Source of the DNA: Heritagella sp051881655
GTDB taxonomy: Bacteria > Bacillota > Clostridia > Oscillospirales > Acutalibacteraceae
DNA: 12,177 nucleotides
Direction: 5' to 3'
Assembly: GCA_051881655.1 (NCBI GenBank)
Contig: JBJEQH010000128.1
Span: 1-12,177 of the forward strand
The notes beneath the pieces were generated by a model. The model saw only the letters and a program-made list of their open reading frames with translations, searched no databases and was not told the origin of the DNA. Below, one piece after another: positions 6,557-12,177 of the stretch (positions are counted from its first letter, which is position 1; every line of letters begins with the position of its first letter). Position numbers and translations under genes: made by a program.

Positions 6557-7200
6557 CCGATCCCCTCCTTCAGAATGGAACCGGCAATCTGCCGGCAGCC
6601 GTATTCCAGAAAATCCTCCTGCGAAAGGGCAAACTGCCGGGTGAGGAACGCCCCCTTTGTCTGCACCAGCGTGAACAGTGCGGTCAGGCTGCCCCATAGT
6701 ATCATCACGGTCATCTCCGGGTGGACATCCGGCCGAACCGCCCCCTCGTCCTTCCCTTTTTGAAGGAACCCGGCTATCAGCCGGTTGATTTCCGTCCCCA
6801 AATCCAAAATCCGCCCGACCACCGGAAGAGGCTCTCCTGTTTCCAGCTCCCCGGCCTTTGCGCGGTTGACCTGTTCCAGGGAGTGGGGGCAGTTCTGCTG
6901 ATAGTGCCACAGGGCCGTGCACACCGCCCGGTACCGGGCCATAAAATTCCCCTGCTGCTCCACGGCGCTCTCCAATTCCTGTTTCAGCAGGAGCAGCCCC
7001 TTTTCCACGATATGACAGAGAATGTCCTCTTTGCTCTGGTAATACGCATACAGCGTGCGGCGGCTGTACCCCGAAGCGCGGGAGATATCCTCAATCCGGG
7101 TGTGCTCGTATCCCTTTTCCGTAAAAAGCGCCTCGGCCGCCTTCAGAATCTGCTGCCTGTGCAACTCTGCGACAGCCGGTTTTTGATTGATCCGGCTCAT
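6553..7200 (-). CDS. TetR/AcrR-family transcriptional repressor
   Basis: A 215-aa protein with a classic TetR N-terminal DNA-binding domain (about residues 14-62). The helix-turn-helix is IEDISRASGYSRRTLYAYY (36-54), followed by KEDIL. The C-terminal helical region has the variable ligand-binding character of the family, and the ligand is unknown. The ATG (7198-7200) has AGGAG upstream, in a very short leader of about 25 nt. The promoter carries a 27-bp inverted repeat over its -10, expected for autorepression. The 3' end overlaps the start of the KTR gene, and the methyltransferase lies further downstream. Together they would form one repressor-controlled unit responding to an effector. Confidence 0.9.
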   Translation of the reverse strand: MSRINQKPAVAELHRQQILKAAEALFTEKGYEHTRIEDISRASGYSRRTLYAYYQSKEDILCHIVEKGLLLLKQELESAVEQQGNFMARYRAVCTALWHYQQNCPHSLEQVNRAKAGELETGEPLPVVGRILDLGTEINRLIAGFLQKGKDEGAVRPDVHPEMTVMILWGSLTALFTLVQTKGAFLTRQFALSQEDFLEYGCRQIAGSILKEGIG

Positions 7201-7215
7201 ATATACTCCTATATT

Positions 7216-7242
7216 ATTTAATATACTGATAGTATACTAAAT
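7216..7242 (-). promoter_or_regulatory. Probable TetR operator over the promoter
   Basis: A 27-bp inverted repeat reads ATTTA-A/G-TATACT, a 3-nt centre, and the mirrored half site, with two mismatched pairs plus the central 3 nt. It spans the -10 and the start of transcription of the TetR gene. The size and position fit a TetR-family dimer operator; binding is inferred. Confidence 0.7.
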
Positions 7243-7259
7243 AGAAGCTCCCCTGTCAA
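7231..7259 (-). promoter_or_regulatory. Consensus sigma-A promoter of the TetR-KTR-methyltransferase unit
   Basis: On the minus strand, TTGACA (7254-7259) is a perfect -35, followed by exactly 17 nt and TATACT (7231-7236). The predicted start is near 7224, giving a leader of about 25 nt. A promoter this close to consensus would be strong when not repressed. Confidence 0.88.
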
Positions 7260-7360
7260 GCCCTTTTGGAGGGCGAAAACGATGAGAGGATGTCCGGCTT
7301 TTCACGGAAGAAGGCATCCCGGCGCGCCATGCCGAAATTGCCGTCACCATCTCGTTCCAT

Positions 7361-7399
7361 AAAAAAGAGCGCTTTCTTTTACAGAAAGCGCTCTTTTTT
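7361..7399. terminator. Bidirectional terminator after the second YczE gene
   Basis: A perfect 17-bp stem (7361-7377 with 7383-7399) with a 5-nt loop, bounded by an A6 run and a T6 run, so either strand gets a U tract. It follows the stop of the YczE-family gene by 10 nt on the minus strand. The stretch between it and the TetR promoter (7261-7360) has no gene I can support. Confidence 0.93.
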
Positions 7400-7409
7400 A
7401 TTCCAGCCG

Positions 7410-8108
7410 TTATGCGGCATTTTCCTTATTTTTCAGCCGGTGGATGTCCATGCTCTGCAACCGCATAATCAGCGGATCCCACAGGATTTTATTGAACAGC
7501 TGAATAATCGGTCCCATACAGAAGGCCGTGAAAATAGTGCCCACCCCCACGGTGGCCCCCAGCAGAAATCCGACGAGGACGCAGATGCAGTCCGTGCCGA
7601 TCCGCCAGAAACGGAACTGGATGGGCGTGTTCAGCTTGCTCAGCGAGATGGCCACCGCATCATAGGTGGAGACTCCAAGATCGCTGGTCATGTACATGGA
7701 ACAGGCCAGACACAGGATAATCAGTCCGATCACGATATAGCCCACACGCTGCGCCATGGTAGGATCAGGCGTAAGAGCTACCCACAGCCCGCGGCTGAAA
7801 TCGGCCATAAATCCAATGCCCATCAGGTTGATTACCGTGGCAATGCCGATATAACGGCGGCCATAAATGCACATGGCGGCCAGCAGCACCAGGTTCAGAT
7901 ACGGATACAGTGTTCCGTATGATACTCCAAACACATTGGCAATGCCCGTCGCGAACACCGTAAACGGGTCGGTTCCGAAATCGGCAATCTGCAAAAAGCC
8001 CACCGAAAATCCGCTGAGCAGCACACCCCCCACGGTCATCAGCAGCCGGCACCCATACTCATAGGAAATGTATTTGCGCTGCATGGCCGCAAAATCCATC
8101 TTTTTCAT
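7410..8108 (-). CDS. YczE/YitT-type integral membrane protein, second family member
   Basis: A 232-aa protein with a basic N-terminus (MKKMDFAAMQRKYISYEYGCR) and about five to six hydrophobic segments. The first loops contain GFLQIADFGTDPFTVFATGIANVFGVSYGTL, and a later one SDLGVSTYDAVAISLS, which resemble the YczE (DUF6198-like) family. It shares this layout with the 159-824 gene, though the two are clearly diverged. The physiological substrate of the family is not known. I prefer the ATG at 8106-8108; AAGGAAGG lies about 11 nt upstream, slightly far. A GTG at 8136-8138 would add 10 residues but sits in a leader hairpin and lacks a ribosome site. It appears to be a single-gene unit with its own promoter and terminator. 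Confidence 0.85.
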   Translation of the reverse strand: MKKMDFAAMQRKYISYEYGCRLLMTVGGVLLSGFSVGFLQIADFGTDPFTVFATGIANVFGVSYGTLYPYLNLVLLAAMCIYGRRYIGIATVINLMGIGFMADFSRGLWVALTPDPTMAQRVGYIVIGLIILCLACSMYMTSDLGVSTYDAVAISLSKLNTPIQFRFWRIGTDCICVLVGFLLGATVGVGTIFTAFCMGPIIQLFNKILWDPLIMRLQSMDIHRLKNKENAA

Positions 8109-8131
8109 GCGAACTGTATTCCTTCCTTTAT

Positions 8132-8161
8132 CCCGCACAGCGGGTTTGCTCTCAAACCGCT
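8132..8161 (-). promoter_or_regulatory. Mutually exclusive leader hairpins before the second YczE gene
   Basis: In the minus-strand leader, hairpin A pairs 8139-8148 with 8153-8161 (AGCGG/CCGCT plus TTTG/CAAA, one bulge, 4-nt loop). Hairpin B pairs 8132-8136 with 8140-8144 (CCCGC/GCGGG, 3-nt loop). They share bases 8140-8144 and cannot coexist. Hairpin B ends just before the AAAGGAAGG ribosome site. No known riboswitch family is recognised. Confidence 0.4.
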
Positions 8162-8165
8162 CTTT

Positions 8166-8194
8166 ATCATAGCAGAAACGGCCCCCGCCCGCAA
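8166..8194 (-). promoter_or_regulatory. Promoter of the second YczE gene, embedded in the upstream terminator
   Basis: An extended -10, TGCTATGAT (TATGAT at 8166-8171), lies 17 nt after TTGCGG (8189-8194), a partial -35. The -35 coincides with the loop and stem of the upstream gene's terminator. The extended -10 is the stronger part of the evidence. Confidence 0.6.
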
Positions 8195-8214
8195 GGGCGA
8201 AGACCGCTTTTTTT
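8179..8214. terminator. Terminator after nicotinate phosphoribosyltransferase
   Basis: A 12-bp stem including three G-U pairs on the minus strand (8179-8190 with 8195-8206) with a 4-nt loop. The minus-strand tail, TTTCTGCT, is weak, while the plus side carries T8. It lies about 40 nt after the pncB-type stop codon. The -35 of the following gene overlaps it. Confidence 0.6.
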
Positions 8215-8243
8215 CGGAGATTCCTGCAATTTTTCGCGGATTA

Positions 8244-9707
8244 TCAGCGCGAATTTTCCTGCAGCAGGCGGTTTTTCACCTCCCACAGATTCTGGGACAG
8301 ATCCACATAATAGTGGTGCGGATTCTCAAACCGCGTCACCTCATCCCACAGGGTTGCCACCTGCTCGCGGCAGCGCTGCTGCAGCTCCTGCACCGTGCGG
8401 TAGGTGGATACATCCTTTCCATGGTCAAACAACCGCTCGCGCAGTTTGACCGCCCGGAAATTTTCCACCGTCTTCCGCTTCCAGATATGCTCGGGATCGA
8501 AGATCGTGTAGGGCTGGGTATCGTCAATCACTTCATTGTGCATGGTGATCACGTCGGCAATCGCCTTGCCGGTATCCCGGTCGTACAGGCGCCAGATCTC
8601 CTTGAAGCACGGGGTGGTAATTTTCGCCACATTCTCGCTGATTTTGATCTTGGGGATGATATTGCCGTGCTTATCCTCGACTCCGGCCAACTTATACACG
8701 CCGCCGAACACCGGATTGGAGGAGGAAGTAATCAGCCGCTCGCCCACGCCGAAGGAATCCACCGGGGCGCCCTGCATCAGCATATCCCGGATGATATATT
8801 CATCCAGGCTGTTGCTGGCACAGATTTTGCAGTCGGGGAACCCGGCCTCGTCCAGCATTTTGCGCGCTTTTCTCGCCAGATAGGCGATATCGCCCGAATC
8901 AATGCGGATGCCCGCCGGACGGTACCCGTTGGGAACCAGCACCTCATTAAATACACGGATGGCATTGGGAACACCGGATTTCAGCACATTATAGGTATCC
9001 ACCAGCAGCGTACAGGCGTTGGGATATTCCTCGGCGTAAGCCTTGAACGCTTCGTACTCGCTGGGGAAAAGCTGCACCCAGCTGTGGGCCATGGTTCCCA
9101 GCGCCGGCACGCCGAACTCGCGGTCCGTAATGGTGCAGGCCGTCCCCACGCAGCCGCCGATATAGGCGGCCCGGGCCCCGTAAATGGCGCCGCCATCCCC
9201 CTGGGCACGGCGGGAACCGAACTCCATCACCCCGCGGCCGGCCGCCGCCCGCACAATGCGGTTGGCTTTGGTACACACCAGCGTCTGGTGGTTGATGGTC
9301 AGCAGGATCATGGTCTCAATAAACTGGGCCTGAATGGCCGGGCCGCGCACGGTCACAATGGGCTCTCCCGGGAAAATGGGGGTTCCCTCCGGTACGGCCC
9401 ACACATCGCAGGCAAACTTGAAATGGCGCAGATAATCGAGAAACTCGGGTTTAAACAGGTTTTTCCCCGCCAGATACTCGATATCCTCCTCGGTAAAATG
9501 CAGGTTGTTCAGATAATCCACCACCTGCTGTACTCCGGCCATAATCGCAAAGCCGCCATCGTCCGGCACCGTGCGGAAGAACATATCGAAATACACAATG
9601 GTATCCCCATAGCCATGGGAAAAATAGCCGTTTGCCATGGTGATCTCATAAAAATCGGTCAGCATGGTCAAATTCACGCTGGCGTTTCCTTTTTTAGCAG
9701 CTTCCAT
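8244..9707 (-). CDS. pncB: Nicotinate phosphoribosyltransferase
   Basis: A 487-aa protein that joins nicotinate to PRPP with ATP to form nicotinate mononucleotide in NAD salvage (Preiss-Handler route), in the cytoplasm. The N-terminus NLTMLTDFYEITMANGYF (12-29) is diagnostic for the bacterial NAPRTase family. Other marks are GSRRAQG (164-170), GTMAHSW with the phosphorylated His208, GIRIDSGD (266-273) and the phosphate-binding FGVGERL (319-325). The length fits the longer NAPRTase class. The ATG (9705-9707) has AAGGAT 4 nt upstream. The nicotinamidase-like gene ends 60 nt upstream on the same strand, so the two are probably one operon. The intergenic gap contains a CCGGCG/CGCCGG hairpin (9734-9750) with no U tract on this strand. 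Confidence 0.96.
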   Translation of the reverse strand: MEAAKKGNASVNLTMLTDFYEITMANGYFSHGYGDTIVYFDMFFRTVPDDGGFAIMAGVQQVVDYLNNLHFTEEDIEYLAGKNLFKPEFLDYLRHFKFACDVWAVPEGTPIFPGEPIVTVRGPAIQAQFIETMILLTINHQTLVCTKANRIVRAAAGRGVMEFGSRRAQGDGGAIYGARAAYIGGCVGTACTITDREFGVPALGTMAHSWVQLFPSEYEAFKAYAEEYPNACTLLVDTYNVLKSGVPNAIRVFNEVLVPNGYRPAGIRIDSGDIAYLARKARKMLDEAGFPDCKICASNSLDEYIIRDMLMQGAPVDSFGVGERLITSSSNPVFGGVYKLAGVEDKHGNIIPKIKISENVAKITTPCFKEIWRLYDRDTGKAIADVITMHNEVIDDTQPYTIFDPEHIWKRKTVENFRAVKLRERLFDHGKDVSTYRTVQELQQRCREQVATLWDEVTRFENPHHYYVDLSQNLWEVKNRLLQENSR

Positions 9708-9733
9708 TTTTATCCTTCCCTTCTTCGGAATTT

Positions 9734-9750
9734 CCGGCGAAAACCGCCGG
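9734..9750 (-). other. Hairpin between the two NAD-salvage genes
   Basis: A perfect 6-bp GC stem (CCGGCG/CGCCGG) with a 5-nt loop. On the minus strand it is followed by AAATTCC, not T residues, so it is not a terminator. It may influence relative expression or stability of the two messages. Confidence 0.4.
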
Positions 9751-9767
9751 CAAAAAAGAGCGTTCCT

Positions 9768-10424
9768 TTATGCTTTGCCCCACTCCAGGATTTCCACCCC
9801 GCTTTGGGCCATATTCTGCAGAGCCATCGCCCCACACAGCGCGGCCGGGTGGCCGGGCGCCTCAAACGTCGCGACGAGATCCCGCAGCACGATGACCCAG
9901 CTGTTCCGGTTCTGCCGGTTCATCCAGGTTTTCAGCGTTAAAGCCGCCTGCTGCACACAGATATCCGTACAGCACCCGACCAGCACAAACGTGTCCACCG
10001 AATCGTGTTCCTGAAGCCAGGTGAGATACTCCGGCTCTAGGCACGCGTTGGTCGAATTCTTCGGGAGTACGGTCCCCCACTGGACCGCTAAAAGCTCCGG
10101 ACAAACCTCTTCTTCCCCGGTACCTTTCACGCAATGGGGCGGATACGAGAGAAATTCCGGGGAATCGGGCGAATGCGTATCGGTAAACAGCAGGGCCTGA
10201 ATCCCTCTTTCCCGAAACTCCGCCAAGAGCTCTGCCACCCCCGGCAGCAAAGCCCGGGACAGCGGGCTGTACAGCGCACCTTTCTCGGCAAAGCCGCGGT
10301 TTAAATCAATCACCAGCAGGGCGGTGCGCGCCGGATCCAAGGCCGGTACGGCCAGCTTTTCCACCGGGCCCGGCAAAGACAGCCGCTGCCATTCCTCCGT
10401 GAAAACCGCAGGATCAGAAATCAT
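9768..10424 (-). CDS. Isochorismatase-fold cysteine hydrolase, probable nicotinamidase
   Basis: A 218-aa protein that most likely deamidates nicotinamide to nicotinate, feeding the adjacent pncB. The catalytic triad of the fold is visible: Asp40 (LLVIDLNRGF), Lys122 (LPKNS) and Cys156 (VGCCTDICVQQA). The metal site typical of true nicotinamidases is also present: Asp82 and His84 (FTDTHSPD) and His97 in PPHCVKGT, a hallmark block of PncA-type enzymes. That separates it from plain isochorismatases and is why I prefer nicotinamidase. The ATG (10422-10424) has GAAGGGAAG upstream; an in-frame ATG 14 codons earlier has no proper ribosome site. The promoter is at 10480-10508. Activity has not been shown, and a related amide hydrolase is the alternative. 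Confidence 0.87.
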   Translation of the reverse strand: MISDPAVFTEEWQRLSLPGPVEKLAVPALDPARTALLVIDLNRGFAEKGALYSPLSRALLPGVAELLAEFRERGIQALLFTDTHSPDSPEFLSYPPHCVKGTGEEEVCPELLAVQWGTVLPKNSTNACLEPEYLTWLQEHDSVDTFVLVGCCTDICVQQAALTLKTWMNRQNRNSWVIVLRDLVATFEAPGHPAALCGAMALQNMAQSGVEILEWGKA

Positions 10425-10447
10425 ATTTTCTTCCCTTCTTCCCACTT

Positions 10448-10459
10448 CTGTCTTGACAG
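10448..10459. repeat. Inverted repeat in the nicotinamidase leader
   Basis: CTGTC-TT-GACAG is a perfect 5-bp palindrome in the untranslated leader of the nicotinamidase gene, about 15 nt after the predicted start of transcription. It could be an operator for the neighbouring XRE regulator or be chance. Confidence 0.3.
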
Positions 10460-10479
10460 GTGACATTTCCTGTTTTTCT

Positions 10480-10508
10480 ATTATACCAAAGTTTTTTGTC
10501 CAGTACAA
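10480..10508 (-). promoter_or_regulatory. Promoter of the nicotinamidase-pncB operon
   Basis: An extended consensus -10, TGGTATAAT (TATAAT at 10480-10485), lies 17 nt after TTGTAC (10503-10508). It is divergent from the promoter of the XRE gene, about 110 nt away. Confidence 0.72.
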
Positions 10509-10597
10509 ATATTGAGCGGAATCTTTGCAAAAATATACGATACCGCCAAAAAAGATTGGGTTATGAAGGAGAAATTCATCTTTTTCGCCTTTTACCC

Positions 10598-10626
10598 TTG
10601 CAATTGTGGCGCACAGCGCCTATAAT
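10598..10626 (+). promoter_or_regulatory. Promoter of the XRE regulator, with an inverted repeat in the spacer
   Basis: TTGCAA (10598-10603), a 17-nt spacer and TATAAT (10621-10626). The spacer holds GGCGC-ACA-GCGCC (10608-10620), directly beside the -10, a natural place for an operator. Transcription would begin near 10633. Confidence 0.75.
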
Positions 10627-10724
10627 AAATAAAAGATATGTCTCCCTGTGTACCCAGCTATTTGGATGAGCGGCCGGAAAACCTCCCGCAGGGATATGGA
10701 ACTGAAACTTGTAGAGGGATGACC

Positions 10725-10973
10725 ATGCGATTGCGCAAGCAGGCTCTCGGGGCCCGAAATCTGATTGGATCCCGGGTTGAATTGGCACGGAAAAATCAGG
10801 GCATGAAACAGAAGGAGTTATTGGCTCAGCTTCAGGTGAACGGCGTTGACATGAATGCTTCCGGTTTATCCAAGCTGGAGGGGCAGGTTCGTTATGTAAC
10901 GGATTTTGAACTGGTCGCTTTGGCCAACATTCTGAACGTATCGGTTGACTGGCTTTTGGGGAGAGAAGACTGA
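10725..10973 (+). CDS. Small XRE-family (Cro/CI-type) helix-turn-helix regulator
   Basis: An 82-aa protein consisting almost wholly of a Cro/CI-type DNA-binding domain: IGSRVELARKNQGMKQKELL (14-33), LSKLEGQVRYVTD (48-60) and ALANILNVSVDWLLGRED (65-82), the usual end of the fold. It has no ligand domain. I choose the ATG at 10725 because AGAGGG lies 6 nt upstream; the ATG at 10719 is too close to that site. The frame is open back to an ATG at 10638, about 5 nt after the predicted transcription start, so an N-terminal extension cannot be excluded. It is divergent from the nicotinamidase operon, and could regulate it or itself, but the target is unknown. A strong terminator follows. Confidence 0.85.
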   Translation: MRLRKQALGARNLIGSRVELARKNQGMKQKELLAQLQVNGVDMNASGLSKLEGQVRYVTDFELVALANILNVSVDWLLGRED

Positions 10974-10987
10974 TCCGTGCATAGAGA

Positions 10988-11030
10988 AGAGCACCCTGCC
11001 GTTTTATGCGGCGCGGTGCTCTGTTTTTTT
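10988..11030 (+). terminator. Terminator of the XRE regulator
   Basis: A 14-bp stem with one mismatch and one G-U pair (AGAGCACC... with ...GGTGCTCT), followed by GTTTTTTT (11023-11030), begins 15 nt after the stop codon. Confidence 0.9.
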
Positions 11031-11066
11031 GCAAAGCGCTGTTTTTGGGCGCCCATTTGGAAATAC

Positions 11067-11099
11067 AAAAAAGGAAGCATGAAAACCATGCTTCCTTTT
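11067..11099. terminator. Terminator of the ribosomal S1 gene
   Basis: A perfect 13-bp stem (11069-11081 with 11087-11099) and a 5-nt loop. On the minus strand it runs out into T6, following the S1 stop codon by about 17 nt. It separates the convergent S1 and XRE genes together with the previous hairpin. Confidence 0.9.
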
Positions 11100-11116
11100 G
11101 TTTTTGGGGAAAGGAC

Positions 11117-12177
11117 TTATTCTTCGCTCTGCTCGGCGGCTTCTTCCGCTGCCGCACGGATGGAGAGAGACACTCTCTTCTTGTCAAAGTCAATCTCGGT
11201 GATCTTTACTTTCACCACGTCACCGACCTTCAGAACGTCCTGCGGCTTCTCGATGCGGTGATCCGCAATCTGGGAAATATGAATCAGGCCGTCAATACCG
11301 GGGATAATGTTGGCGAAAGCACCAAAGGTGGTCATACCGACAACCGTCGCCTCGCAGATGGTTCCGACGGGATAGTCGCGCTCCAGAATGTTCCAGGGAT
11401 TATCCTCGCTGCGCTTGTAACCCAGAGAAATTTTGCCCTTCTCGCGGTCCAGTGCCTTGATGTACACGGTCACCGCATCGCCGGGGTTTACCACCTCGCT
11501 GGGATGCTTGATGCGGGTCCAGGACAGCTCGGAAATATGGATCATACCGTCAATGCCGCCCAGATCGACGAAAGCGCCGTAAGCGGTCAGGGACTTCACC
11601 ACACCGGTGTACTCCTTGTTGACCTCGGCGGTCTCCCAGAACTTCTCAGCCTGGGCTTTCTTTTCGTCGCGCAGAACGGAACGGATGGAACCCACCGCAC
11701 GGCGGCGGCCGCGGTTCACTTCGATAATACGGAACTTAACCTCTTTCTTCAGCAGGTCATCCAGGCTGTCCCCACGGGAAGCCGTCGCCTGAGAGGCGGG
11801 GATGAATACGCGGATGCCATTGGTCACGGCAATCACGCCGCCCTTGATCACTTCGGTGACAACGCCGGTCAGCACTTCGCCGCTCTCTTCCGCCGCTGCA
11901 ATGGTCTCCCATCCCTTGATGGAATCCAGACGCTTCTTGGAGAGCATGATGGTGCCCTCCTGATCATTGGTGCGCATAATCAGCAGATCCATTTCGTCGC
12001 CGATTTTCACCAGATCCTCGGGCTTGGCATTGGGGTCTGCCGACAGCTCGTTGGCGGGAATGAATCCAGCCTGCTTACGGCCGACATCAACGTACACCTC
12101 GTTGGGGGCGATACCGACAACAACACCGTGAACCTTTTCATCTGTATTCAAAGTTTTGAGAGATTCTTCAAGCATCT
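11117..12177 (-). CDS. rpsA: Ribosomal protein S1 (four S1 domains), possibly cut by the window edge
   Basis: An RNA-binding protein of the small ribosomal subunit that helps mRNA loading. Four S1 RNA-binding domains are visible at about residues 13-81, 99-165, 187-255 and 270-341, counted from the ATG at 12173-12175. The third and fourth have the clearest consensus (TAYGAFVDLGGIDGMIHISEL and TTFGAFANIIPGIDGLIHISQI). The C-terminus is an acidic, Ala/Glu-rich tail, as in Firmicute S1 proteins. Only two bases precede this ATG, so no ribosome site can be checked. In many Clostridia this S1 module starts a few residues earlier, or is fused to IspH, so the true start could lie outside. It ends at a perfect terminator. 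Confidence 0.93.
   Translation of the reverse strand, partial: MLEESLKTLNTDEKVHGVVVGIAPNEVYVDVGRKQAGFIPANELSADPNAKPEDLVKIGDEMDLLIMRTNDQEGTIMLSKKRLDSIKGWETIAAAEESGEVLTGVVTEVIKGGVIAVTNGIRVFIPASQATASRGDSLDDLLKKEVKFRIIEVNRGRRRAVGSIRSVLRDEKKAQAEKFWETAEVNKEYTGVVKSLTAYGAFVDLGGIDGMIHISELSWTRIKHPSEVVNPGDAVTVYIKALDREKGKISLGYKRSEDNPWNILERDYPVGTICEATVVGMTTFGAFANIIPGIDGLIHISQIADHRIEKPQDVLKVGDVVKVKITEIDFDKKRVSLSIRAAAEEAAEQSEE

Noticed and set aside
6557..6922. Upstream part of the frame that holds the KTR protein
   Set aside because: It is antiframe to the TetR coding region; only the part after the GTG at 6556 has family similarity.
7256..7360. 34-codon minus-strand frame between the terminator and the TetR promoter
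   Set aside because: No ribosome site (the ATG abuts the terminator T run) and it ends inside the -35 element.
8313..9941. 542-codon plus-strand frame opposite pncB
   Set aside because: Shadow of a well-conserved enzyme, and it runs on through the intergenic gap into the next gene, which no real gene would do.
10563..10625. 20-codon plus-strand frame containing CNC motif
   Set aside because: No ribosome site, and it overlaps both promoter elements of the XRE gene.

Overview
The window looks like chromosomal DNA of a GC-rich, low-motility-signal Firmicute of the class Clostridia, most plausibly an Oscillospiraceae/Ruminococcaceae-type gut anaerobe. The support is indirect: strong AGGAGG-type ribosome sites, textbook sigma-A promoters, YczE-family membrane proteins, a Cys-rich KTR protein of the kind known from Firmicute mobile elements, a four-domain Firmicute-style ribosomal protein S1, and bacterial type-A RNase P RNA. 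No 16S or other taxonomic marker gene is present, so the family-level guess is an inference. I see no phage, transposase, CRISPR array or tRNA.

Layout. On the minus strand at the left, an S9-family serine peptidase (835-3087) and a YczE-family membrane protein (159-824) form a tightly spaced pair ending in a perfect 13-bp terminator hairpin. Just upstream on the same strand is rnpB, the RNase P RNA (about 3193-3566), with its own promoter and terminator. Divergent from rnpB on the plus strand are two tandem, equal-length (255 aa) bicupin proteins of the (S)-ureidoglycine aminohydrolase (AllE/YlbA) family (3767-4534 and 4538-5305). The first keeps every metal and catalytic residue I can recall for the family. 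The second has the metal-binding Gln replaced by His.

A shared bidirectional terminator separates them from a minus-strand cluster: TetR repressor (6553-7200), an overlapping 61-aa zinc-ribbon KTR protein that starts at GTG (6371-6556), a hairpin that overlaps the KTR stop codon, and a class I methyltransferase (5410-6321) only 26 nt beyond it. The TetR gene has a consensus promoter with a near-perfect 27-bp inverted repeat over its -10, so autoregulation of the whole cluster is likely.

Further right on the minus strand are a second YczE-family membrane protein (7410-8108), and an NAD-salvage pair: a nicotinamidase-like isochorismatase-fold hydrolase (9768-10424) and nicotinate phosphoribosyltransferase (8244-9707), which together would convert nicotinamide to nicotinate mononucleotide. 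A small XRE-type regulator (10725-10973) is transcribed divergently from the nicotinamidase on the plus strand. The window ends with ribosomal protein S1 (minus, 11117 to the edge), whose N-terminus may continue beyond the window.

Most transcription units are delimited by long, near-perfect terminator hairpins, often bidirectional. The most promising points for follow-up are the diverged tandem cupin pair, the TetR-KTR-methyltransferase cluster with its embedded hairpin, and the alternative leader hairpins before the second YczE gene.
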